DNA of 64,000 bases from Sutcliffiella tianshenii (GCF_016908565.1 NZ_JAFBED010000001.1:372001-436000), one strand, 5' to 3'. Shown: positions 34,962 through 43,938, numbered from the stretch's first letter. Notes: generated by a model from the sequence alone, not told the origin. Made by a program: numbers and translations.

Positions 34962-35579
34962 TCACTTCAAACTTTTGTATATTGAGTTTGTTATATAAAA
35001 TCCCTTCAGTTCCTCAGTATGCCTAATCCCGTCCCTAGGAGTCGGAATGACAAAGGTTTTTCTATCACTCAAAGCCTTTTTGAAATATAGGTCATGAGGG
35101 AATCCTTCCAACTGATAGTGGATGATATGTGCGGTTCCTCCTTTTAGCTCGAGGTCCTTCCGTAAATCCCATAACGATAACAGAATATGACTCGACTGAG
35201 CCAGATAGCTTCCTACCCTCAGATATCCATCATCCCTGTTCTTCAGTTTGAAATCTGTCAATTCAGGGACAAAAACCTTGGTGGCTTGACTGCTTAGTTC
35301 CTCAAACTCCATTTTTGATTTCTCTGAGTCAAAATCTTTCCTATATTCTTCTATTTCAAATGGGAGAGGCACGATTAATTCGAATCCGTTAAGTAAAGCA
35401 GCTTTTGCTGCTATCCTATCTGCCCCTTCCGCTAGCGGTGACTGAAGGACAAGGTGACAGTCCTGGTTCTCCCCTTTTATCCTTTTTAAAAAATAGTCTG
35501 TTTCCTGTGCAATTCTCTGTTGGAAATATGTATGTATCCGCCGATGACCGGTTATTCCTATTACGAGTTGTTTACTCAT
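34962..35579 (-). CDS. SLOG-superfamily nucleotide-sensing protein (operon gene 2)
   Basis: 205 residues forming one Rossmann-like SLOG (SMF/DprA-LOG) domain: GITGHRRI at 8-15, LQSPLAEGADRIAA at 45-58, LIVPLPFEIEEYRKDF at 68-83, VGSYLAQSSHILLSLWD at 122-138 and GGTAHIIHYQ at 147-156. SLOG domains are predicted or known to bind NAD-derived nucleotides, including TRPM channel MHR domains and TIR-linked ThsA-type effectors. The ATG overlaps the stop of the upstream RyR gene by 8 bases and follows AAAGGAGA. It is predicted to sense or process the signal of the neighbouring TIR protein. Confidence 0.85.
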   Translation of the reverse strand: MSKQLVIGITGHRRIHTYFQQRIAQETDYFLKRIKGENQDCHLVLQSPLAEGADRIAAKAALLNGFELIVPLPFEIEEYRKDFDSEKSKMEFEELSSQATKVFVPELTDFKLKNRDDGYLRVGSYLAQSSHILLSLWDLRKDLELKGGTAHIIHYQLEGFPHDLYFKKALSDRKTFVIPTPRDGIRHTEELKGFYITNSIYKSLK

Positions 35580-37530
35580 CGACTGATTCTCCTTTATTAT
35601 ATGGTATTAATTTGTAGTCTTTAGGTAAGATATAGTACAAATCCTTTATTGCTTTACGACAATAGAAGCTGTAGGATTTATTCAGTTTTCCTTCCAGTAT
35701 CTTCAGGTCTTCCCAAGGAACAAGTGCAGCATGCTGCTTTAGGGATTCGGATTTAGGATAATCCGGAAGGCTTTTGTCTGTCATCGTCTTCCAATCCCTT
35801 AAAAAGTGAAAAGCGTTCCAACGATGGTGCTCCGCAGCAGCGACATCCTCCAAGCTTTTCTTAACCATGCTTTCAAAGGTCAGGAAGTCAATTTCTTCTC
35901 CTTCTCCACACAAAGGGACTGCCCTCATACCCAAAAGCATCAGCTTTGTATCAATATGCTGATAGGTGCTCCGGTTGGATTCCTGGGTAAATTGGTTCAG
36001 ACTCTCCCAGACATCCGGCACGTAGACTCCTTCCATTCCTTTATTCAAAAGATCTATTTGTAGGTCTCTGTAACTCTCATGCGTCTTCTTGGCAAAAGAG
36101 GACATTTCTTCTTTTAACAGAGTTTGCGTGTTCAATACCTTTTCAAGGTCTCCAAATTGATGGAGATTTTTAAAAGCAGTCGTATTCTCATGAATCCATT
36201 CACTTACATTTCCTTGTTTGTTAACCTTTACAAATACAGGAAGGTCTTTGTTTCTCTTCGACACTTCCAGCCCTTCTATGATATCTGCATAATCTTGATC
36301 AAGACAGATATAGGCATGAGTGAAGTCGTAATTAGCAACCACTTCATCCAATTTCTGCTGTAGGTTGTTATATGGAACAAATTGAAAATCTCCTACTTTA
36401 TCAATGTTGGGATACTGTCTTTTCCATTCCTTTTTTAACGTTTCAGCTGCCTTATCCAATACTGTAATTTTGAGCTTTTTCCGATTGATAAAATGGGCCC
36501 GTTCCAATGCTTCAAGCATTAGGTGCTGTCCTGTATCCCCAAAACCAATGCACAATAGGTGCAGAGGCTCCGAGTCTTTACTTCTCACTCGTTCTTCATA
36601 GCCTCGATAAAGCGGAAAGTCTGTAAATAGCTTATCTGCAATCAATTTGTATGTATTAATCTGCTTGATGGCAAAGTAGTGGCTGTTTTCTGTTCTCAAC
36701 TCACCCTCGATATCTTCTATGATCCTTAGATTGGCAGGTCCTTTATGGTGAATGATGATTTCAAGTTGCTCCCCTCGTTTTTTTAACTGTCCTTGGGATG
36801 CAAATAGTTTTTTAAGCGCAATTAGCTCGTCAAGATTTTCCGACTCTTTCTCGTGAAACAAAATGCAATACTTTGCATTTAATACGGAAGCATTCCTGAA
36901 CGTCTCATAGGGATCCATTTTTTTTGAGACGATGAATATCCCTTTATCTTCGAGCTCGTGCTTTCTGTCATAGGGTATGTCCTCGCTGATCATGACAACC
37001 TTATAGCGGCTTTCTGTCAGCTTAATAGCTGTTAACTCACTGAAAGAATTGTACCCGCTGATTACAATATGATTTCCTCTTTTGCCAATCAGCCACTTTA
37101 TTAATCTATAGTGGAATTTGGAATAAATTAGACTAAAAATCGTCGAAATGGTATATAACGCAGCGGACCACCGTGCCACCTCAATGATCAGCGGATACTT
37201 GACAAATTTGCTGCCTGTCGGTTCAAAAACATTATCCACATCCAATATAAATAAACGGAACGTCGAATATATGGCATTTGAAACCGAATAGTCCTTTACA
37301 GGCTCTGTCAAAAAACCATAAATCCCCAAAACTAATGCCAGAATAAAAGTATATAGCTGGAACTGTTTCCGCTTGAAGTAAAGGTGGCCGATCACAGGAA
37401 CCGTGATCAGATAAACCCCCATTAAAATAATAATCTCCCTTGATACATCAATATAGGGATAAGCCAATAAAATAAAGAGAAAAACCAATATCAAAAATCC
37501 AATATACCTTGCGGTCCAATTCTTAAACAT
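35572..37530 (-). CDS. membrane protein with two TrkA-N-like Rossmann domains and a C-terminal RyR domain (operon gene 1)
   Basis: About 652 residues. Four membrane segments (about 10-150) precede a first Rossmann region (VISGYNSFSELTAIKL, near 158) and a second (LLCIGFGDTGQHLMLEAL, near 328), resembling the paired RCK/TrkA-N domains that gate ion channels. A RyR domain, named from ryanodine receptors, ends the protein (about 565-640: AAAEHHRWNAFHFLRDWK, LKQHAALVPWEDL). No K+ selectivity sequence is apparent. The AGGTG ribosome binding site fits an ATG at 37530; a GTG at 37542 is an alternative. It is the promoter-proximal gene of the operon. Confidence 0.85.
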   Translation of the reverse strand: MFKNWTARYIGFLILVFLFILLAYPYIDVSREIIILMGVYLITVPVIGHLYFKRKQFQLYTFILALVLGIYGFLTEPVKDYSVSNAIYSTFRLFILDVDNVFEPTGSKFVKYPLIIEVARWSAALYTISTIFSLIYSKFHYRLIKWLIGKRGNHIVISGYNSFSELTAIKLTESRYKVVMISEDIPYDRKHELEDKGIFIVSKKMDPYETFRNASVLNAKYCILFHEKESENLDELIALKKLFASQGQLKKRGEQLEIIIHHKGPANLRIIEDIEGELRTENSHYFAIKQINTYKLIADKLFTDFPLYRGYEERVRSKDSEPLHLLCIGFGDTGQHLMLEALERAHFINRKKLKITVLDKAAETLKKEWKRQYPNIDKVGDFQFVPYNNLQQKLDEVVANYDFTHAYICLDQDYADIIEGLEVSKRNKDLPVFVKVNKQGNVSEWIHENTTAFKNLHQFGDLEKVLNTQTLLKEEMSSFAKKTHESYRDLQIDLLNKGMEGVYVPDVWESLNQFTQESNRSTYQHIDTKLMLLGMRAVPLCGEGEEIDFLTFESMVKKSLEDVAAAEHHRWNAFHFLRDWKTMTDKSLPDYPKSESLKQHAALVPWEDLKILEGKLNKSYSFYCRKAIKDLYYILPKDYKLIPYNKGESVDE

Positions 37531-37570
37531 ATGTTCATACACCTATCATTCTTTAATATGTAGAAATACA

Positions 37571-37596
37571 CTAGTAATATTATACTACTAAACTAG
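37571..37596 (-). promoter_or_regulatory. putative promoter and dyad of the TIR/SLOG/RyR operon
   Basis: Minus-strand TATAAT at 37579-37584 lies inside an imperfect dyad with CTAGT/ACTAG ends. No good -35 is seen, which may mean activator dependence or weak basal transcription. Confidence 0.4.
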
Positions 37597-37707
37597 CAGG
37601 ACCCACCATATTTTTAGAGGAATTATCCACTATTCATTTCAAGGAAACTAAAAAACGATCATCTGATATCATTAATCCCATTACATAAACATCGAAATTG
37701 ATACAAA

Positions 37708-37752
37708 AAAAACAGAGCCTTATCCCTATCTGGAATATGACTCTGTTTATCA
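37708..37752 (-). terminator. terminator of the FAD oxidase gene
   Basis: AACAGAG/CTCTGTT stem followed by T8 on the minus strand. It separates the oxidase from the operon. Confidence 0.8.
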
Positions 37753-37817
37753 TCTAAGTTTGATACTTTAGTACCCAAAGAAACAATTCATAGTAACAAC
37801 TAAATAGAGGAAACTGC

Positions 37818-39032
37818 TTAAAAACCTTCAGCACGCTCTATTGTAAACAACCGCGACGCAGGGTGTGCCCCTTTCGTGATCAGGTCCTTGATGATGTTGG
37901 CACCGAGCATGCTATATACCGTCCCATTTCCGCCAAAGCCTAAACAGTAATATTCACCAAGGCGGTTTGGGTGTTCGCCGATGTATGGCAAGCCGTCGTG
38001 TGATTCGCCGAAGGTCGCGCACCAGGCATGCGAGAGTTTTGGTGAGATATCCGGAAAGTGCTCTTTGACTTTTTGCAAGATGCGCTCTCCTCTTTCTTCA
38101 ATCAATCCTTCGTTCAACGGCGCTTCTGGTGTGTCTTCATCCAGCCCGCCAGCAACGATTCTTCCGTCCGTTGTCGTTCTCATGTAGAGATAAGGACGTT
38201 TTGTTTCCCAGATCATCCACTCTTTGTGCCACGTTCTTAAACTCTCCACCGGTTCGGTTACGATCGCATATGATCGGTTCAGGTCTGCACCCATCTGTTG
38301 TGCGAGAAAGTCATTTTCATATCCTGTCGCAAAAATGAGATAACGTGCTGATACGGTGCCCTTTTCCGATTCGCAGGTAAAACCATGAACGGTTTTGGTT
38401 TTGTGAAGCAGAGGCGTTTGTTCATAGATTCTGACGCCATTGGCTGCAGCGTCTTTTAGCATGATCTGAACACATTTATATGGATTCACATCTGCATCCC
38501 CGCTTGTGACGAGAGCAGCAGGCTTGGAAAATGGAAACCTGGACGATATGTCCGATGGTTCCAAGTATTCAACGGGAAAATCGTTCTTCTTTAACGCCTC
38601 ATATTCACGGGCAAGCTTTGCCACGTCTTCTTTGGAGCTGGCATAGTACAGGCTTTTCTGTGTCCGGAAATCCGGGTCTTCTGAAAGCTCAGATGCGACC
38701 TTCGTTAGATCCTTCATTGCATCCTGACAGAGCTTGTAAAAGTAAACCGCATCCTGCTCATCCATTTGTTCCATCAGTTCGTGAAGCATCTTGTCACTCG
38801 AGAATTGCAGTAGCCCTGTATTTGCGGAGGAACTGCCGAAGCCGGGATGCCTTCTATCGATCAAGGCCACATCCAATTCCGTTTCCCTGCTCAATACATG
38901 TGCGCACAGGGCGCCGGCCATCCCACCGCCCACAATCAATACGTCGCAAGAGATGTCTTCTTCTAGTTCCGGAAAATGAGTGATGTTTGTATAGGATTCA
39001 GGCCAATATAGATGACCATTGTGTAAATTCAT
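37818..39032 (-). CDS. FAD-dependent oxidoreductase (DAO family)
   Basis: 404-residue amine or amino acid oxidase of the DAO superfamily. The N-terminal Rossmann FAD motif is DVLIVGGGMAGALCAHVLSR (about 30-49). SSANTGLLQFSSDKMLHEL, ATGYEND and the C-terminal YCLGFGGNGTVYSMLGA are also typical. It resembles B. subtilis YurR and gamma-glutamylputrescine oxidases; the substrate is unproven. The ATG follows GAGGAGGAG. A decayed second copy of part of this gene lies 8.5 kb away at 29789-29990. Confidence 0.9.
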   Translation of the reverse strand: MNLHNGHLYWPESYTNITHFPELEEDISCDVLIVGGGMAGALCAHVLSRETELDVALIDRRHPGFGSSSANTGLLQFSSDKMLHELMEQMDEQDAVYFYKLCQDAMKDLTKVASELSEDPDFRTQKSLYYASSKEDVAKLAREYEALKKNDFPVEYLEPSDISSRFPFSKPAALVTSGDADVNPYKCVQIMLKDAAANGVRIYEQTPLLHKTKTVHGFTCESEKGTVSARYLIFATGYENDFLAQQMGADLNRSYAIVTEPVESLRTWHKEWMIWETKRPYLYMRTTTDGRIVAGGLDEDTPEAPLNEGLIEERGERILQKVKEHFPDISPKLSHAWCATFGESHDGLPYIGEHPNRLGEYYCLGFGGNGTVYSMLGANIIKDLITKGAHPASRLFTIERAEGF

Positions 39033-39261
39033 ATGTACTCCTCCTCGTCTTCCATATATTCCCCTGAAAGTTGTGGAAGAAACGCATTAAAATCTAGATT
39101 TGAAAAATTAATTTAAACACTGGGGAACTGTTCGACCAAATCAAACACAACAACCTTTTTTTTCCTTTTCATAAAACTAATAGGTCTACTTCCCTACTCC
39201 TCTTACATACTATTTATATGATTTTGCAATTATGGCTTTATAGATATCCATTTCGGAAAGG

Positions 39262-39756
39262 GTGAAGGATTTGGCGAATGATCTACAGACAAGATTAGGA
39301 GAAGGTCTATCGAAGGTACAGGGGGGAATCGAACAGGGCAAGCAGAAGCTTCAGGTTGCACAGGAGATCAGCAGGCTGAAGAAAAGCATGGCGGAAAGCT
39401 CCTGGAAGAAGTCCAAGATATTGCTTGAATTGGGACAGGTCACATATCGCAAGCTGCGCAGCGGTTTGATTCAGGATGAGGAGCTGGCGACCCACGTTGG
39501 TTCAATAGTCGGCTTGGACAAACAGATGTATACAGCTTCTAAGCAGATTGCAGAGCTTTCCAAGACAACACAGAACGGGATTGCATGCTCCTGCGGTACG
39601 GTGAATGGAGCGACAGATAGGTTCTGCGGCGGCTGCGGGTCGAAAATTGAACAGCCGAATGAGATCGACTTGAGTACGGCAAGCGCGTGCGGCAAATGTG
39701 AAGAAGTCGTACCAGTCGGTGCCAATTTTTGTCCATGCTGCGGATCAAAAGCCTAA
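39262..39756 (+). CDS. coiled-coil and double zinc-ribbon protein
   Basis: 164 residues: a helical coiled-coil half (about 1-105) and two C-terminal zinc ribbons (CSCGTVNGATDRFCGGCG and CGKCEEVVPVGANFCPCCG). The start is GTG at 39262 or TTG at 39271; the latter is better spaced from AAAGGG. The next gene, also a zinc-ribbon protein, follows after 27 bases, so the two probably form an operon. Function unknown. Confidence 0.8.
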   Translation: MKDLANDLQTRLGEGLSKVQGGIEQGKQKLQVAQEISRLKKSMAESSWKKSKILLELGQVTYRKLRSGLIQDEELATHVGSIVGLDKQMYTASKQIAELSKTTQNGIACSCGTVNGATDRFCGGCGSKIEQPNEIDLSTASACGKCEEVVPVGANFCPCCGSKA

Positions 39757-39783
39757 ATTGTACATTAAAGGGGGGAAAGAATA

Positions 39784-41343
39784 TTGTTTTGTAAACATTG
39801 TGGTACAAAAAATCCAGAGGGAGCCCATTATTGCGTCAATGACGGGTTGCCTTTGACTGGAACAAGTGATCAGATTGTAACAGTAAAGGAAACCGTGAAT
39901 TACTGTAAATCCTGTAGCCATAAGAATGAGCTGGATGCCCTATACTGTACGGCTTGCGGTATATCATTGGAAAAAGTGGTGGAAAAGAAAGCAGGAGCCG
40001 GGGATATTCTTTCTCTAGGATCCAAAAAGTCCAGAACGGAGTCGACTGGCTCTTTGCCTGTGATAGAAGAAGGACTTGCTGAAAAGTTCAGTGGATTGGG
40101 GCTGAAACATGCTGCAAAGTATGCAGGAATCGCCATTGGCATACTGCTGATCCTTTCTTTTATTGGTTCCATCTTCATCAACAGTGCCATGAGGGATATT
40201 TTGGGAGGGGATGTTACGGAAATGTTCACTTCCGGATTGAAGTTCATTTCCATGACTGACGTGCTGATGTTGAGCCACCTGGCAGGGGTCAAATATTCTG
40301 TATCGGTCCTTGGTCAGGAAATGAGCTTGATGACATCCGGATGGATCAGCTTTTTTGCCATCATTTCTGCTGTCGGATTGATTTTAGCCGGCTTCCTGGC
40401 AAACCGTAAGGCGACCGACCGGACAGCAATTGAGCGTTTTTATACGATTCTCCCTGTTTCTGTTGTCTATTCCGTAGTGGTTGCCATCATCTCCACATTT
40501 GCCGGGGTATCCGTCAAATTGGAAGATCCGACAAGTTTATTCGGGGGGATTACGGTTTCTGCAGATTATCAGTTTATGGTTGTTCTTGTTAATGCGCTTA
40601 TATTGAGCATCATCTTCACTACCATCGGCTCCATCATCGGGATGGCCCCGCAGCTGAAAGGCCCTGGAGGAAATATCCGTTTTGGCGTTTCGATTCAGCG
40701 TGCAGCACTTCATACTGTACTTGGCGTTGTCATTTGTATGGTACTGACTCTTGTAGTGATTGGTAATAAGGCGGATATTAAAGACCTTAAAGAGGAGGTC
40801 GGGGATGAAGCCTATCTGGTCGATTTCTTCCTCATCCAGGCCGGCACCTACATGTGGAACCTTGCCCACCTCGGGTCCCTTGAGTTTGAAGTGAACGCGT
40901 ATGACGAGAATCTTGGAGCCAAATATTCCATTCTCGGCGGTTCGAAGGCGGATGGTGCAAATGTGGAGGAATCCCAAGAGATGGCACAAGGTCTGACCCA
41001 GGTACTTGGCAGCCTTTGGTACTTCTTCTTGGTGCCAATTCTGCTGCATTTTTGGGCAGGTGTCGCTCTCCGCAGGGCATCAGCCGGAAATCTGCTTTAT
41101 GAGATCGGTGCCTATGCCCTTGTCTTCGGAATGATGAATACCGCCATCTTCCAATTGATGAAGCTGTCCATCGATACGACGTTCGACGGTCTTTTCAATG
41201 TCAGCTTCGGCTTCAGCTTCTTGCTGACGTTCCTGTTCAGCACCATCATCGCCTTTGGCATCTCCTATGCTGGAGTGGTGTTGTTGAAAAGGAAATCTGG
41301 AACTGAAATGATTCATCAGCAGCCGCAAGCTTCGAATTTTTAG
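39784..41343 (+). CDS. zinc-ribbon multi-pass membrane protein
   Basis: 519 residues: two N-terminal zinc ribbons (CKHCGTKNPEGAHYC and CKSCSHKNELDALYCTACG), a linker, then about eight membrane segments (from 118 onward). The start is TTG after AAAGGGGGG. Such zinc-ribbon membrane proteins are common in Bacillaceae and uncharacterised. The stop codon abuts family B element B8. Confidence 0.8.
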   Translation: MFCKHCGTKNPEGAHYCVNDGLPLTGTSDQIVTVKETVNYCKSCSHKNELDALYCTACGISLEKVVEKKAGAGDILSLGSKKSRTESTGSLPVIEEGLAEKFSGLGLKHAAKYAGIAIGILLILSFIGSIFINSAMRDILGGDVTEMFTSGLKFISMTDVLMLSHLAGVKYSVSVLGQEMSLMTSGWISFFAIISAVGLILAGFLANRKATDRTAIERFYTILPVSVVYSVVVAIISTFAGVSVKLEDPTSLFGGITVSADYQFMVVLVNALILSIIFTTIGSIIGMAPQLKGPGGNIRFGVSIQRAALHTVLGVVICMVLTLVVIGNKADIKDLKEEVGDEAYLVDFFLIQAGTYMWNLAHLGSLEFEVNAYDENLGAKYSILGGSKADGANVEESQEMAQGLTQVLGSLWYFFLVPILLHFWAGVALRRASAGNLLYEIGAYALVFGMMNTAIFQLMKLSIDTTFDGLFNVSFGFSFLLTFLFSTIIAFGISYAGVVLLKRKSGTEMIHQQPQASNF

Positions 41344-41372
41344 GGGAAGCTGCGGGACGGTTCTTTGCTTCC
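41344..41372 (+). repeat. family B palindrome, copy B8
   Basis: Begins immediately after the stop codon of the zinc-ribbon membrane protein gene, sense orientation. Confidence 0.85.
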
Positions 41373-41400
41373 TTTCATGGCTCAAGGTAAATGCTGAGCT

Positions 41401-41662
41401 GAAGACCTTTTCTCTATACAATGACCGGTTTTTTGGTCTTCATCTCGCTTGTGAAGACCTTTTCTCTATACAATGACTGTCTTTTTGGTCTTCATTTGGC
41501 TTATGAAGACCTCCTCTCTACATATTGGCCGGCAATTTGGTCTTCATCCCGCTTATGAAGACCTCTCCTCTATACAATGACCGGTTTTTTGGTCTTCATC
41601 TCGCTTATGAAGACCTTTCCTCTATACAATGACCGGCATTTTTTGGTCTTCATTTGCCTTAC
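41401..41662. repeat. array T4: five 52-bp units with GAAGACC/GGTCTTC arms
   Basis: Units start at 41401, 41453, 41505, 41557 and 41609, exactly 52 bp apart. Each contains GAAGACC, a CTCTATACAATGACCGG-like core, GGTCTTCAT and a CTCGCTTAT-like junction. GGTCTTCAT and ATGAAGACC pair across each junction to form a hairpin followed by T-rich DNA. There are no unique spacers, so this is not a CRISPR array. Confidence 0.95.
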
Positions 41663-41677
41663 TAATTAAGCAGCGAT

Positions 41678-41702
41678 AAGCAGCGGGACGGTTCTTTGCT
41701 TC
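41678..41702 (+). repeat. family B palindrome, copy B9
   Basis: Flanks array T4 on its right as B8 does on its left, in the same orientation. Confidence 0.75.
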
Positions 41703-41762
41703 TTTAGTAACTGCCTACTGTTCTTGCATGCAAGGCTATTACATTTGCTCATTAAAATGAAA

Positions 41763-41802
41763 TACCGGCAAGAACTCTAGTAGAGAGTGTCTTGCCGGTA
41801 TA
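41763..41802. terminator. hairpin between array T4 and the NERD gene
   Basis: TACCGGCAAGA/TCTTGCCGGTA stem with modest T-runs. The remaining 41803-42001 holds nothing assignable. Confidence 0.55.
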
Positions 41803-42001
41803 TTTGTTTTCATTAGAACTATCATGAAAATGACTCTGCCTTTGTGATTTCATCACTCCATTTTTATGACAATCTTTTTCTAGCTTCATATAACTCATGT
41901 CCATTTAATAACACCGTAATCCATTTTCTCTGAAGCCCCTCATACCCACAAACCATTTATTGATATGTATCAACCAAGGAACCCGTTCGCATGAATCTCA
42001 C

Positions 42002-42865
42002 TTACGAAACCTTCTCCGTATGCCTGCAAGTCGGATATTGGCTGCAACCAAAGAACGAGCCATATTTCCCTTTTTTCCTGGTGAGTTGACCTCCGCATTT
42101 GGGACAGGAGGTGATTGAAGCGGGCGATATGGTGGGTGGCGGGACCTTCTCTGCCGTTGCAGCTACCTCGTTTGCTCTTTGTTTATTTTTAATGGCCTCT
42201 ACATGCTTTTTATGTACAAGTCGCTTTTGTTTACGGTCTTTGATTGTTAGCTGCTCAAGGGCTTGATTTATTCTTTGTAGCTCAACTATACCTACTTGAC
42301 TCATCTGACTCTGTTGACTCCACTCTTTTATGACGCGGTTTAACTGCGGAATCTGAATCACTCTGGCAGAATTGAAGTTATCCTCCATCTTCAAGGTAGA
42401 ACGACTTGAAAACACAATGATGGAATAAAATTTATGCTCGCCCAGATATTTTTTCAACCCTTCAATGTGTCCGTAATTTTGCCAGATAGGGTTAAGAAAC
42501 TTCTCTTTTCGCTTGTAAATAACCTGTGTCCAATGTCGTTGGTTCTCTTTCCCGAATATCCATCCGTCGTAATGCTTTGTTTCAATTACAAATATGCCAA
42601 AAGGAGACGTCACAACATGATCGACTTGTGATGTGCCACCTTCCTCGTTTGGAATATACAGATCATGGTACACCTTGTACATCGGCCCTAATTTACTCAG
42701 TTCTTTGTTTACATACCATTCCCCGATTGCACCTTTTATTATCGGGTACTTGGTCTTTAAATAAATCATTCCACCTAGAAAAATAAACGGTACAATGCCC
42801 GGTGCGATGGATATAACCGATAATGTGAAAACGATTATTATTGCTATGACTAAAGTATTCCTCAT
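42002..42865 (-). CDS. NERD-domain protein with C-terminal topoisomerase-type zinc finger
   Basis: 287 residues: two adjacent N-terminal membrane segments (about 3-36), a NERD nuclease-related domain (about 42-160: IKGAIGEWYVNKEL, SQVDHVVTSPFGIFVIETKH) and a C-terminal Cys4 zinc finger (CPKCGGQLTRKKGKYGSFFG, CSQYPTC). The NERD Asp and Glu/Lys positions of the restriction-endonuclease-like fold (VDHV, ETKH) are intact. The target is unknown. It is monocistronic with an AAGGAG ribosome binding site. Confidence 0.9.
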   Translation of the reverse strand: MRNTLVIAIIIVFTLSVISIAPGIVPFIFLGGMIYLKTKYPIIKGAIGEWYVNKELSKLGPMYKVYHDLYIPNEEGGTSQVDHVVTSPFGIFVIETKHYDGWIFGKENQRHWTQVIYKRKEKFLNPIWQNYGHIEGLKKYLGEHKFYSIIVFSSRSTLKMEDNFNSARVIQIPQLNRVIKEWSQQSQMSQVGIVELQRINQALEQLTIKDRKQKRLVHKKHVEAIKNKQRANEVAATAEKVPPPTISPASITSCPKCGGQLTRKKGKYGSFFGCSQYPTCRHTEKVS

Positions 42866-43133
42866 ACTCCTTTTTTAACCTCCTCCGTCATAATTTCTAG
42901 TGAAATTATACCATTAAGTGTATTTAGAAATATGTATTTATAGAAAAAAATGTAAAAAGAAGTGAGACAACACTATAACAAAGTTATTAATCTCTTTAGA
43001 ATGTATAGCACATCAAAAAGGCTCCTCCCAATGAAATTGCATACCTGTCCCCCACCTTCAAAAACACATGGATTATTCTGTAAATCTATTAGATAATAAA
43101 ATTACAATACATTATTGCAAGTAGGTGGAAAGT

Positions 43134-43871
43134 TTGACAGATTCGTTTATCGTTGATTTTTGGCGCAGGTTGTTTCATGTGTTGAGGTATGTGTCGGTGT
43201 TTCAGTATGTGAGGCTGATCCCGGGGCTCCGTGGATCTCATTTCTTTGTGGAGGCCTGGGTTGTCGGGAATTTGGCTTTTGCATTGGTATGTATGGTTCT
43301 GCTGCAGATTGGAGTTGTGCCTTCTTGGGCTGCATGGCTAATGCTCGGGTACAGTTTTACGAGGATACTTGAGATTACGGTGTATCAGGTTAATGTGCTA
43401 CTGTTTGATCCGTATCAGAGCGCAAATTATCATGTGAAAAGCTATCGCAGGCTGGTGGTGCTCTTGATTCATAATTACGTGGAGGTCATTTTCTGGTTTG
43501 CGGTTTCGTATATGGTTTTATCCTCAGAAATCGGTGTCGTGGTATCTCAGGGGAACATGCTGGATACCCTTCTGTTCAGCTTTGTCACCATGGTCACTTT
43601 CGGATCAGGCAGCCTGGCAGATTTTAAGGATGTCGCCCGTACGATCATTTTTGTGCAAGCGATCATCGGCTTGTTTATGACGATCATTTCGTTGGCGCGG
43701 TTCATCGGTCTCCTTCCTAAACCCGTGTCGCAGGATAGCAGCGAACATGATGTCGATCTGCAACTGGATCTATTGAGGAAAGAGGTGGCGGAGCTCCGGC
43801 GTCAGGTAAATAGTTCCGGTTCACAGAAGAAACAAAAGAATAGAGGGAAGAAAGCTGGTTCCGTCCGTTAA
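43134..43871 (+). CDS. two-pore-helix ion-channel-like membrane protein
   Basis: About 245 residues with four hydrophobic segments. The last two flank LLFSFVTMVTFGSGSLADF, which resembles the P-loop and filter of Ion_trans_2 potassium channels (FGSG instead of GYG). A C-terminal coiled coil and basic tail follow. Start chosen at TTG after AGGTGG; a GTG three codons upstream lies inside that ribosome binding site. Ion selectivity is doubtful because the filter is not canonical. Confidence 0.7.
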   Translation: MTDSFIVDFWRRLFHVLRYVSVFQYVRLIPGLRGSHFFVEAWVVGNLAFALVCMVLLQIGVVPSWAAWLMLGYSFTRILEITVYQVNVLLFDPYQSANYHVKSYRRLVVLLIHNYVEVIFWFAVSYMVLSSEIGVVVSQGNMLDTLLFSFVTMVTFGSGSLADFKDVARTIIFVQAIIGLFMTIISLARFIGLLPKPVSQDSSEHDVDLQLDLLRKEVAELRRQVNSSGSQKKQKNRGKKAGSVR

Positions 43872-43938
43872 AATGGGGCTGTTCTTTTGGCTCGTCGCCC
43901 CACCATTCAAACAGAGTTTGCGCGCGGGGCCAAATAAT

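Noticed and set aside
41401-41662. Possible CRISPR array because of five regular direct repeats
   Set aside because: The whole 52-bp unit repeats with drift; there are no unique spacers and no cas genes.
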